DNA of 11,346 bases from Mycobacterium sp. (lineage in GTDB: Bacteria; Actinomycetota; Actinomycetes; Mycobacteriales; Mycobacteriaceae): contig JAQSXQ010000039.1 in assembly GCA_029256565.1 (NCBI GenBank), forward strand, positions 1-11,346, read 5' to 3'. The position numbers and the translations under genes are program-made. The stretch's first letter is position 1; every line of letters begins with the position of its first letter. Below, in pieces: positions 1 to 6,193 of the stretch. Below the pieces are notes generated by a model. The model made no database searches. It was not told where the DNA came from and was given only the letters and a program-made list of their open reading frames with translations.

Positions 1-1047
1 GTGCCGCCACTGGGCATCAAGCGCAAGAACGCCATCAACGAGAAGCTGTTCGCCCCGGTCCAGGAGGAGGAGGGGCTCGCCGAACTCAACCCCTACGCGC
101 GGATCATCGCCGACGAGGCGATCATGCGTGGCATCGCGGTCGAGGTCCTCGACGGCAAGGGCGGCTACCTGCGGCTCACGCACGGCGGCACCAGCATCGT
201 GACCCGGGAGTCGTTGTCGGAGTTGACCAATGCCGTCGCGATGAGCCGCTGCGACGACAAGCGCGTGGCACGCAAGGTGGTGTCCGATGCGGGCATCCGG
301 GTGCCCCGCGGACGCACGGCCACCTTCGACCGCGAGGACTACGAGTTCATGCGCGAGGTCGGGTCGGTCGTGGTGAAACCTGCGCGGGGTGAACAGGGCG
401 CCGGGATCACCGTCGGCGTGAGCAAGCCCGACGACCTCGACCGCGCGATCGAGTGGGCCGCCAAGCACTGCCCGGACGTCATCATCGAGGAGCGGTGCGA
501 GGGCGAGGACCTGCGACTGGTCGTCATCAACGGCAAGGTGATCGCCGCGGCGGTCAGGCGACCGCCCGAAGTCGTGGGCAGCGGCACGCACACCATCCGG
601 CAGCTGATCGAGGCGCAGAGCCGCAGACGGTCGGCCGCCACGCATGGCGAGTCCGTCATCCCGGTCGACGCGCTCACCGAGGACACCGTGCAGGAAGCCG
701 GCTGGAAGCTCGACGACATCCTGCCCACCAACGAACGCCTCGTGGTGCGGCGCACCGCCAACCTGCACACCGGCGGCACGATCGTCGACGTCACCGACGA
801 CATCAACCCGAAGCTGGCCAAGGTCGCCGTCGAGGCCGCCGACGCCATCGGAATCCCTGTCACCGGAATCGATCTCATGGTTCCCGACATCGGGGAGGAC
901 GAGTACGTCTTCATCGAGGCCAACGAGCGGCCGGGCCTGGCCAACCACGAGCCGCGCCCCACTGCGCAGGCGTTCGTGGACCTGTTGTTCCCGAGGACCG
1001 CGGCGACGCCATGGGCGTGGCAACCGGGCCCCGTGGAGCAGACCTAG
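1..1047 (+). CDS. ngg: N-acetylglutaminylglutamine synthetase, C-terminal part (5' end outside window)
   Basis: This is the ATP-grasp part of the enzyme that joins N-acetylglutamine-type units into the dipeptide osmoprotectant NAGGN; family members carry a GNAT acetyltransferase domain in front. The reading frame is open from base 1 to the TAG at 1045-1047 and gives 348 residues. Known members are, from memory, near 600 residues, so the acetyltransferase half should lie upstream and the GTG at base 1 is probably an internal Val codon. In visible numbering, the ATP-grasp signs are a nucleotide-binding Lys126 in VVVKPARGEQGAG, the acidic stretch IIEERCEGEDLR (161-172), and a metal-binding end with Asp291 in GIDLMV and Glu306/Asn308 in FIEANERPG. 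The fold resembles cyanophycin synthetase, which is the main alternative name. The M42 peptidase gene follows after 72 bases, as expected for the NAGGN cluster; the amidotransferase gene (asnO type) would be upstream, unseen. Confidence 0.85.
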   Translation: MPPLGIKRKNAINEKLFAPVQEEEGLAELNPYARIIADEAIMRGIAVEVLDGKGGYLRLTHGGTSIVTRESLSELTNAVAMSRCDDKRVARKVVSDAGIRVPRGRTATFDREDYEFMREVGSVVVKPARGEQGAGITVGVSKPDDLDRAIEWAAKHCPDVIIEERCEGEDLRLVVINGKVIAAAVRRPPEVVGSGTHTIRQLIEAQSRRRSAATHGESVIPVDALTEDTVQEAGWKLDDILPTNERLVVRRTANLHTGGTIVDVTDDINPKLAKVAVEAADAIGIPVTGIDLMVPDIGEDEYVFIEANERPGLANHEPRPTAQAFVDLLFPRTAATPWAWQPGPVEQT

Positions 1048-1055
1048 CGAGGGCC

Positions 1056-1061
1056 TACGAT
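1056..1061 (+). promoter_or_regulatory. Candidate -10 box for the M42 peptidase gene
   Basis: TACGAT fits the mycobacterial TANNNT -10 pattern. It lies in the 72-base gap after the synthetase gene, about 58 bases before the peptidase GTG, so a transcript from it would have a leader of about 50 bases that includes the Shine-Dalgarno site. No convincing -35 box is seen. The peptidase could equally be read from the upstream cluster promoter. Confidence 0.3.
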
Positions 1062-1119
1062 CTCTGAGCGTCACCCCGCGTGGGGACGCACTGCCGAACC
1101 GAGCCTCGAAGGAGCAAAC

Positions 1120-2352
1120 GTGCCCGAAATCGCGGCCATGCCCGTGGACGACCGAACGTGGATGGTCGACACGCTGCTGGCGCTGCTGCAGACCCCGAGC
1201 CCGTCGGGTCGCACGGACGCGGTGATGCAGTTGATCGGCGACATCCTCGACGGGCTCGGCGTGCCGTTCACGCTGACCCGGCGTGGAGCGCTGACCGCTG
1301 AACTGCCGGGCGAGTCGGACACCATCGACCGTGCGTTGGTCGTGCACGCCGACACCATCGGCTGCATGGTCCGCGACCTGAAGGACAACGGCCGCCTCGA
1401 ACTGGTTCCGGTCGGCACGTTCTCGGCGCGGTTCGCAGCAGGCGCACGCGTCCGCATCTTCGGCGGCGATCCCGATGCCTTCATCACCGGAACGGTCATG
1501 CCGCTCAAGGCGAGTGGGCACGCGTTCGGCGACGAGATCGACACCCAGCCCACCGACTGGGAGCACGTCGAGGTGCGCGTCGACCGCAAGGTGTCCTCGC
1601 GCGCGGACCTGCAGCGGCTCGGCCTCAACGTCGGCGACTTCGTGGCGTTCATCACCAGCCCCGAACTCACCGAGGACGGGTTCATCGTCTCGCGGCACCT
1701 CGACGGCAAGGCCGGTGTCGCGGTGGCGCTCGCGCTCGCCCGCACCGTCGCCCAGAAGGAGATGGTGCTGCCGCACCGCACCACGATCATGGTCACGATC
1801 ACCGAGGAGGTCGGCCACGGCGCCAGCCACGGCTTGCCGCCGGACGTCGCCGAACTCATCTCGGTCGACAACGCGGTGTGCGCGCCAGGGCAGCACTCCA
1901 TCGAGGACGGCGTGACGATCCCGATGGCCGACCTGCATGGCCCGTTCGACTACCACCTCACCCGCAAGCTGTGCCGCCTTGCCGAGGACCACGGCATCCC
2001 GCACGCGCGCGACGTGTTCCGCTACTACCGCTCCGACGCCGCAGCCGCGATCGAGGCAGGCGCGGGCACCCGTGCCGCGCTGGTGGGCTTCGGGCTCGAC
2101 GGCAGCCACGGGTGGGAGCGCACGCACCTGCAGTCGCTGGAGGCGACCTACAACCTGCTGAACTGCTGGATGCAGACGCCGCTGACCTTCGGCAGCTGGG
2201 ACGCCCACCCGTCGGGCAAGCTGCGTGACTTCCCGTCGTCGAAGCAGCCCGCACCGAGCGAGCAGTGGGTGCCGCTGTCGCGCGGCGACTTCACCGAGCC
2301 GGGCGAGTGGTCGGGGGAGCAGTGGCCGCCTGCCGAGGGTCCGCAGGCCTGA
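1120..2352 (+). CDS. M42-family aminopeptidase of the NAGGN osmoprotectant system
   Basis: A predicted cytoplasmic dinuclear-metal aminopeptidase of 410 residues. The M42 metal ligands are all in place: His76 in VVHADTIGCMV, Asp195 in HLDGKAG, the catalytic Glu229 and the neighbouring Glu230 in TITEEVGHG, Asp250 in SVDN, and His336 near the C-terminus in ERTHLQ. Residues of about 90-180 form the usual inserted beta domain. The GTG start at 1120 is chosen because GAAGGAG (1108-1114) ends five bases before it. In NAGGN clusters this peptidase is a standing partner of the synthetase and amidotransferase; its substrate is not established, and turnover or trimming of the acetylated dipeptide is my inference. 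It follows the synthetase gene on the same strand. The Pro-rich C-terminal tail (about 370-410) is probably flexible. The family call is firm; the specific role rests on the neighbour. Confidence 0.88.
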   Translation: MPEIAAMPVDDRTWMVDTLLALLQTPSPSGRTDAVMQLIGDILDGLGVPFTLTRRGALTAELPGESDTIDRALVVHADTIGCMVRDLKDNGRLELVPVGTFSARFAAGARVRIFGGDPDAFITGTVMPLKASGHAFGDEIDTQPTDWEHVEVRVDRKVSSRADLQRLGLNVGDFVAFITSPELTEDGFIVSRHLDGKAGVAVALALARTVAQKEMVLPHRTTIMVTITEEVGHGASHGLPPDVAELISVDNAVCAPGQHSIEDGVTIPMADLHGPFDYHLTRKLCRLAEDHGIPHARDVFRYYRSDAAAAIEAGAGTRAALVGFGLDGSHGWERTHLQSLEATYNLLNCWMQTPLTFGSWDAHPSGKLRDFPSSKQPAPSEQWVPLSRGDFTEPGEWSGEQWPPAEGPQA

Positions 2353-2357
2353 TCTCA

Positions 2358-2421
2358 CGCCGAACGCACGCTTCTTGACGCGTCTTCTCGACGTTCGGGT
2401 TCGTCAAGCGTGCGTTCGGCG
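2358..2421. repeat. Imperfect palindrome with 16-bp arms
   Basis: The arm CGCCGAACGCACGCTT (2358-2373) is an exact reverse complement of 2406-2421. Four more pairs (GACG 2377-2380 with CGTC 2402-2405) can form if CTT (2374-2376) bulges out, leaving a 21-base loop. The hexamer CGTTCG in the loop (2392-2397) could also pair with CGAACG in the left arm. It starts five bases after the M42 peptidase stop and its right end is two bases from a candidate -10 box of the next gene. No T-tract follows. It may be a terminator for the NAGGN cluster, an operator, or a dispersed intergenic repeat; the sequence alone cannot decide. Confidence 0.8.
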
Positions 2422-2422
2422 G

Positions 2423-2428
2423 TAGAAC
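2423..2428 (+). promoter_or_regulatory. Candidate -10 box for a leaderless SnoaL-like gene
   Basis: TAGAAC lies seven bases before the GTG at 2436, the distance expected if transcription begins at or next to the start codon. No Shine-Dalgarno sequence precedes this GTG, which fits a leaderless mRNA. The last base departs from TANNNT. The box touches the right arm of the palindrome, so hairpin formation or a protein bound there could affect it. Confidence 0.4.
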
Positions 2429-2435
2429 TCTTGGT

Positions 2436-2864
2436 GTGCTGAGCCTCGAAGAGATCTCCGACCGCCTCGAAATCCAGCAGCTGCTGGTCGACTACTCGAC
2501 GGCGATCGACAACCGGCGGTTCGACGACCTCGACCGCGTGTTCACCCCGGACGCCTACATCGACTACCGCGCCATGGGCGGCATCGACGGCACGTTCGGT
2601 GACGTCAAGAAGTGGCTGGCCGAGGTGCTGCCGAACTTCCCGGCGTACTCCCACCTGATCGGGAACTTCGACGTGAAGATCACCGGCAATACAGCCACGT
2701 CGCGCATCATCTGCTTCAACCCGATGATGCTGGGCGGTTCGCCCGAGACGCCGGGGCAGATCATGTTCTGCGGGCTCTGGTACGACGACGAGTTCGTGCG
2801 CACGGAGCAGGGCTGGCGGATGACGCGGCGCGTCGAGACCAAGTGCTTCGACAAGATCGTCTGA
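2436..2864 (+). CDS. SnoaL/NTF2-like domain protein (Rv2910c-like)
   Basis: A 142-residue single-domain protein of the SnoaL-like NTF2 superfamily, which forms a cone-shaped alpha+beta fold used by small isomerases, dehydratases and ligand-binding proteins. The N-terminal helix pattern EISDRLEIQQLLVDYSTAID, followed by RFDDLDRVFTPDAYIDY (28-44), is typical of the family. The central YSHLIGNFDVKITG (71-84) and the C-terminal strand GWRMTRRVETKCF (126-138) complete it. Candidate pocket residues are Asp31, Asp39, His73 and Arg132, by family analogy only. There is no signal peptide or membrane segment. The GTG at 2436 starts directly with the conserved helix, lacks a Shine-Dalgarno site and has a -10-like box at leaderless distance. 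In M. tuberculosis a similar gene also sits next to rpsP, so the neighbourhood is old, but the substrate is unknown. Confidence 0.75.
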   Translation: MLSLEEISDRLEIQQLLVDYSTAIDNRRFDDLDRVFTPDAYIDYRAMGGIDGTFGDVKKWLAEVLPNFPAYSHLIGNFDVKITGNTATSRIICFNPMMLGGSPETPGQIMFCGLWYDDEFVRTEQGWRMTRRVETKCFDKIV

Positions 2865-3104
2865 CCGGATGCGGCCGCCCGGCGGCGGCGATTTCCATCT
2901 GACCAGCACGCTCTGGCACAATGGGCGGCTGTCTGCCCCGCGACTCCGTTCGATGCGCGATCCGCAAGCTCCTCGCTGGAGGTTCGTGCGGTCACCCGCT
3001 CGATGCGCCGCGCGGCGGTCACACACGCAGTGCAAAACCGGACCTGGCAACCTGCCCGAGTCGCTGAATTGCAAGCGTGGCAATCACAGGAGTAGTAGTT
3101 CGAC
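2865..3104 (+). promoter_or_regulatory. Gene-free rpsP promoter and leader region
   Basis: The 240 bases hold no supported gene. A promoter-like segment (2891-2922) would leave a leader of about 175 bases before rpsP. In the leader I see a two-part hairpin at 2962-2991 (CCGCA with TGCGG outside, CTCC with GGAG inside), a 12-bp palindrome at 3006-3017, and a hairpin ATTGC/GCAAT (3068-3072 with 3080-3084) directly before the AGGAG at 3088-3092. Two short direct repeats occur: TCGATGCGC at 2950 and 3000, and GCGGTCAC at 2988 and 3015. The Shine-Dalgarno is 12 bases from the ATG, longer than usual. A leader of this size in front of a ribosomal operon may act in feedback control, which is an inference. 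Confidence 0.5.
2891..2922 (+). promoter_or_regulatory. rpsP operon promoter candidate
   Basis: The -10 region is CACAAT (2917-2922), inside CTGGCACAAT. An upstream ATTTC begins exactly 26 bases before it. The same two elements with the same 26-base distance occur before rplS (6162-6193), and both are followed by a similar TGTC(T/C)GC stretch where transcription would start. The -35 hexamer itself is not canonical. Confidence 0.6.
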
Positions 3105-3611
3105 ATGGCTGTCAAGATCAAGCTCGCCCGCTTCGGCAAGATCCGCAACCCCCAGTACCGCATCTCGGTCGCCGACGCGCGCAACCGTCGCGACGGACGC
3201 GCCATCGAGGTCATCGGCAAGTACCACCCGAAGGAAGAGCCGAGCCTCATCGAGATCGACTCCGAGCGCGCGCAGTACTGGCTGAGCGTCGGCGCACAGC
3301 CGACCGAGCCCGTCCTGGCGCTGCTGAAGATCACCGGTGACTGGCAGAAGTTCAAGGGCCTCCCGGGCGCCGAGGGCACCCTGCGGGTCAAGGAGCCCAA
3401 GACCAGCAAGCTCGACCTGTTCAACGCCGCCCTGGCCGCCGCGGACGACGCGCCCACCGGTGCCGCCACCACGCCGAAGAAGAAGAAGGCTCCGGCCGCC
3501 AAGGCCGAGGGCGACACCCCTGGGACCGCTGATGAGGCGACCGCCACCGCTGGTGAGACGCCTGAGGCCGCTGCCGAGGCCGCCGAGGCCGACGCACCCG
3601 CTGCCGAATGA
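3105..3611 (+). CDS. rpsP: 30S ribosomal protein S16
   Basis: S16 binds the 5' domain of 16S rRNA and is needed for assembly of the small subunit. The protein of 168 residues starts with the canonical MAVKIKLARFGKIRNPQYRI and carries the core through ERAQYWLSVGAQPTEPVLALLKITGDWQKFKG (about 48-86). Bacterial S16 cores are about 80-90 residues. Here the second half is a low-complexity tail with a basic patch (PKKKKAPAAK, about 123-132) followed by an Ala/Glu/Thr-rich acidic stretch to the end, as in other mycobacteria. The ATG at 3105 is fixed by the N-terminal match. It is the first gene of a four-gene operon, and its TGA overlaps the next ATG (ATGA at 3608-3611), so translation is likely coupled to khpA. 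Confidence 0.97.
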   Translation: MAVKIKLARFGKIRNPQYRISVADARNRRDGRAIEVIGKYHPKEEPSLIEIDSERAQYWLSVGAQPTEPVLALLKITGDWQKFKGLPGAEGTLRVKEPKTSKLDLFNAALAAADDAPTGAATTPKKKKAPAAKAEGDTPGTADEATATAGETPEAAAEAAEADAPAAE

Positions 3612-3850
3612 GCACGGTCGTCGTCGACGCCGTCGAGCACCTGGTGCGCGGAATCGTCGACAACCCGGATGACGTTCGCGTCGACCTCGTGACCAACCGC
3701 CGCGGCCGGACCGTCGAGGTGCACGTGCACCCCGACGATCTGGGCAAGGTGATCGGTCGCGGCGGTCGTACCGCGACGGCGCTGCGCACCCTGGTCGCCG
3801 GCATCGGCGGTCGCGGTATCCGCGTCGACGTGGTGGACACCGACCAGTAA
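3608..3850 (+). CDS. khpA: KH-domain RNA-binding protein KhpA
   Basis: A small cytoplasmic RNA-binding protein of 80 residues made almost entirely of one KH domain. The RNA-gripping GxxG loop is GRGG in LGKVIGRGGRTATALRTLV (about residues 45-63), preceded by the strand RGRTVEVHVHPDDLG and followed by the strand GRGIRVDVVDTD. In other Gram-positive bacteria KhpA pairs with KhpB and binds many RNAs, affecting cell division and sRNA action; whether this holds here is not shown by the sequence. The length and position between rpsP and rimM match the mycobacterial homologue (Rv2908c). Its ATG overlaps the rpsP stop by ATGA, which implies coupled translation at a level tied to S16. The TAA stop at 3848-3850 is 12 bases before rimM. 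Confidence 0.93.
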   Translation: MSTVVVDAVEHLVRGIVDNPDDVRVDLVTNRRGRTVEVHVHPDDLGKVIGRGGRTATALRTLVAGIGGRGIRVDVVDTDQ

Positions 3851-3862
3851 CGAACACCGTTC

Positions 3863-4390
3863 ATGGACCTCGTGGTCGGGCGGGTCGCCAAGGCTCACGG
3901 CGTGACCGGTGAGGTGGTCGTCGACGTTCGCACCGACGACCCCGACACCCGCTTCGCGCCGGGAATCACGTTGCGCGGCAAGGTGGGTCGCAATGGGCCC
4001 GAGCGGCCGTTCGTCGTCGAGTCCGTGCGCGACCACGCGGGCCGACTGCTGGTGCGCCTGGAGGGCGTCGCCGACCGCAACGCCGCAGACGCGTTGCGCG
4101 GCACGCTGTTCCTGGTCGACACCGCCGAGCTACCGCCCATCGACGACCCCGACGAGTTCTACGACCACGAACTCGAGGGGCTGCGGGTGCGTACGGTCGC
4201 CGGAGCCGACGTCGGCGTCGTCGCCGAGGTCCTGCACACCGCGGCGGGGGAGCTGTTGTCGGTCAAGACCGGTGAGGGCGCCGAGGTGCTGGTGCCATTC
4301 GTCGGGGCGATCGTGACGTCGGTGTCGAGGCAGGATCAGCTGATCGAGATCGATCCGCCGGACGGTCTGCTGAACCTCGAAGACCTGTAG
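3863..4390 (+). CDS. rimM: 16S rRNA processing / 30S maturation factor RimM
   Basis: RimM binds S19 and helps mature the 3' (head) domain of 16S rRNA in the small subunit. The 175-residue protein has the usual two halves. The N-terminal beta-barrel opens with VVGRVAKAHGVTGEVVV (4-20) and contains LVRLEGVADRNAADALRGTLFLV (63-85). A PRC-barrel half begins at DEFYDHELEGLRV (97-109) and contains LLSVKTGEGAEVLVPFVGAIV (131-151), where the conserved Tyr100 and the VPFV stretch lie. The ATG at 3863 follows khpA by 12 bases. No clear Shine-Dalgarno is visible before it, so it may depend on ribosomes arriving from khpA. It ends seven bases before the trmD start, in the classical rpsP-rimM-trmD order. 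Confidence 0.95.
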   Translation: MDLVVGRVAKAHGVTGEVVVDVRTDDPDTRFAPGITLRGKVGRNGPERPFVVESVRDHAGRLLVRLEGVADRNAADALRGTLFLVDTAELPPIDDPDEFYDHELEGLRVRTVAGADVGVVAEVLHTAAGELLSVKTGEGAEVLVPFVGAIVTSVSRQDQLIEIDPPDGLLNLEDL

Positions 4391-4397
4391 GCGCGAC

Positions 4398-5075
4398 GTG
4401 CGCGTCGACGTCATCACCATCTTCCCCGACTACCTCGCGCCGCTGCGACAGTCGCTGCCCGGCAGGGCAATCGAGTCCGGCCGGGTGCGACTGGGCGTGC
4501 ACGACCTGCGCGGGTGGACCCACGACGTACACCGCTCGGTCGACGACTCCCCGTACGGGGGAGGGCCCGGCATGGTGATGACCGCGCCGGTGTGGGGCGC
4601 CGCCCTCGACGAGATCTGCACTCCCGACTCGCTTCTCGTCGTACCGACGCCCGCGGGTCGGCTGTTCACCCAGGCGACCGCGCAGCGGTGGAGCACCGAA
4701 CAGCACCTGGTGTTCGCCTGCGGTCGCTACGAGGGCATCGATCAGCGCGTCGCCGACGACGCCGCGCGGCACATGCGGGTGGAGGAGGTGTCGATCGGCG
4801 ACTACGTCCTCAACGGCGGCGAGTCCGCGGCCCTTGTCATGATCGAGGCCGTCGTCCGGTTGTTGCCCGAGGTCATCGGGAATCCGGCCTCGCATCAACA
4901 GGATTCGCATTCCGACGGGCTGCTCGAAGGGCCGAGCTACACCCGGCCGGCCAGCTGGCGGGGCCTCGACGTGCCGCCGGTGCTGCTGTCGGGCGACCAC
5001 GCGAAGATCGAGGCGTGGCGGCGGGAACAGTCGCTCGAGCGCACCAGGGAGCGCCGACCGGACCTGCTCGGTTAG
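4398..5075 (+). CDS. trmD: tRNA (guanine-N1-)-methyltransferase TrmD
   Basis: TrmD uses S-adenosylmethionine to methylate N1 of G37 in tRNAs that have G36, which prevents +1 frameshifting; it is an essential homodimeric SPOUT enzyme. The 225 residues begin with VDVITIFPDYL (3-13) and include DDSPYGGGPGMVM (49-61), the knot motifs VFACGRYEGIDQRV (105-118) and VSIGDYVLNGGE (131-142), and Asp169 with the following DGLLEGPSYTRP (173-184), the region that carries the catalytic Asp in this family. The GTG at 4398 is chosen because the next residues are the conserved N-terminal strand, and it lies seven bases after the rimM stop. The TAG stop (5073-5075) overlaps the stop codon of lppW on the other strand by three bases. 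Confidence 0.97.
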   Translation: MRVDVITIFPDYLAPLRQSLPGRAIESGRVRLGVHDLRGWTHDVHRSVDDSPYGGGPGMVMTAPVWGAALDEICTPDSLLVVPTPAGRLFTQATAQRWSTEQHLVFACGRYEGIDQRVADDAARHMRVEEVSIGDYVLNGGESAALVMIEAVVRLLPEVIGNPASHQQDSHSDGLLEGPSYTRPASWRGLDVPPVLLSGDHAKIEAWRREQSLERTRERRPDLLG

Positions 5076-6016
5076 ATCCGGCCCTCGGGGAACATCGTCT
5101 TGACCGCCTGGGTGATGGTCTGACGCGCCTCGGCCGCGCTTGCGGGCTGCATCGAGCTGATCGCGATGACGTAGCGACGGTCGCGGCCGACCACACCGGT
5201 GGACAGGTGCATCCAGTCGGCGCCCACGCAGCACATCCAGCCCTGTTTGACCGCGACGGGTTCACCGGGCAGGCCCTCGGGGATGCCGAAGCGCTGCGGG
5301 TACACGCCGCCGGGCACCATGCCGTCGGGTGCGGTCGGCGTCGACGCCGCCAGGTTGGACAGGATGATGCTGGCCTGCTCCGACGGCAGTCCACCGGTGC
5401 CCGCCAGCATCATGTCGTAGTAGCGCACGAGGTCGGTCACCGTGCTGATCGTGTTGAACCACCGGCCGTTGCTGGGCGGCCGCGTCGAACCGAGCCCGTA
5501 GCGCGCCACGACGCGGTTGATGATCGCGCTGCCGCCGCTGCGATTCCAGAACACCTCGGCGGCGCTGTCGTCGGACGACCTCAGCATGACGTCGAGCATC
5601 TTGCGGTCGGCGGGCGACAGTTCGGTCTGCCCCTTGGACACCTGCAGCAGCAGGTCGTCGGCGATGAAGAGCTTGACCACCGACGCGATGGCGATGGTCT
5701 CGTTGCTGCCGTTGGTGATCAGCTCACCGGTGTTGCGGTCGAGGACCGCGGCGGTGACGTCGGCGCCGGCCTCGGCGGCCTCGGCGGTGGCCAGCCGCTC
5801 TCGGTCGGCCAGGCCGAGGAACGTCCGGGGCGGCTGGTCGGGGGGAGCCTCGGGCAACGGTGCCAAGCTGCCAAGCGGTGCGACCACGGTCAGCTGCGGC
5901 GCCTCCGGGTTGGGTGGCGGATTGCCGTAGACCCTCGCCTCGCAACCCGCCGCGACCGTGACCACGGCCGCCGCTGCGGCCGAGATCATCAGCAGCTTCG
6001 ACGGCTGCCGGTGCAT
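5072..6016 (-). CDS. lppW: Lipoprotein LppW, serine beta-lactamase-like fold
   Basis: An exported lipoprotein of 314 residues. The N-terminus has basic residues, a hydrophobic Ala/Val stretch (about 8-22) and a lipobox VAAGC with Cys25 as the predicted lipid-bearing residue; a Pro-rich linker (about 31-63) follows. The main domain has class-A beta-lactamase-like signatures: SxxK as SVVK (Ser112-Lys115), an SDN-like SDD (148-150), and a KTG-like KQG (257-259). The first motif is intact and the other two differ from active beta-lactamases, so a real hydrolase activity is uncertain; a cell-wall role is a guess. It resembles M. tuberculosis LppW (Rv2905), which sits in the same place and has, from memory, the same length. 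The ATG at 6016 is supported by GGAGGAG (6027-6021) four bases upstream. It converges on trmD with overlapping stops. Confidence 0.9.
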   Translation of the reverse strand: MHRQPSKLLMISAAAAAVVTVAAGCEARVYGNPPPNPEAPQLTVVAPLGSLAPLPEAPPDQPPRTFLGLADRERLATAEAAEAGADVTAAVLDRNTGELITNGSNETIAIASVVKLFIADDLLLQVSKGQTELSPADRKMLDVMLRSSDDSAAEVFWNRSGGSAIINRVVARYGLGSTRPPSNGRWFNTISTVTDLVRYYDMMLAGTGGLPSEQASIILSNLAASTPTAPDGMVPGGVYPQRFGIPEGLPGEPVAVKQGWMCCVGADWMHLSTGVVGRDRRYVIAISSMQPASAAEARQTITQAVKTMFPEGRI

Positions 6017-6036
6017 GGCGCTCCTCCGGAAGGGTT

Positions 6037-6042
6037 AGTCTG
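6037..6042 (-). promoter_or_regulatory. Candidate -10 box for lppW
   Basis: Read on the minus strand the hexamer is CAGACT, five of six to TANNNT-type boxes such as TAGACT. Initiation about seven bases on would give a leader of roughly 14 bases that still includes the GGAGGAG ribosome site. No clear -35 is seen. Confidence 0.35.
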
Positions 6043-6161
6043 GACGCGTTCTGAGATCGACCAGGGGCCGGTCGGGCGGGGCGCTCGCGCTCCTGGCCCG
6101 CGGCTTCAACCCTAATCGTTCCGCGCCGGGGGTGCGGCTCGAGGAAATCCGCAGCGACGCG

Positions 6162-6193
6162 ATTTCGCCGCTCGGGGGGCGGTCTGGCACAAT
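6162..6193 (+). promoter_or_regulatory. rplS promoter candidate
   Basis: CTGGCACAAT, with the -10 hexamer CACAAT at 6188-6193, and ATTTC at 6162-6166, 26 bases ahead of the hexamer. The spacing and both elements equal those before rpsP. GTTGTCCGC follows at 6200, near the expected start of transcription. Confidence 0.6.

Noticed and set aside
1..3. GTG at base 1 as the real start of the synthetase gene
   Set aside because: The frame is open to the window edge, no upstream ribosome site can be seen, and family members have a long N-terminal GNAT part; the codon is more likely internal.
3006..3017. 12-bp palindrome in the rpsP leader as an operator
   Set aside because: The sequence is made only of C and G, which is likely to occur by chance at this GC content; kept only as part of the leader description.
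2564..4036. Open minus-strand frame of 490 codons across the SnoaL-like gene, rpsP, khpA and the start of rimM
   Set aside because: It is a GC-rich shadow of well supported plus-strand genes, spans the rpsP promoter, and its translation is low-complexity with no recognisable domain.
4514..6115. Open plus-strand frame of 533 codons through trmD and antisense to lppW
   Set aside because: Arg/Gly/Ala-rich shadow that runs across two converging genes; TrmD and LppW are clear in other frames.
6109..6119. TAGGGT on the minus strand as an lppW promoter
   Set aside because: It would give a leader of about 90 bases, and a nearer CAGACT box with suitable spacing exists; no -35 supports it.
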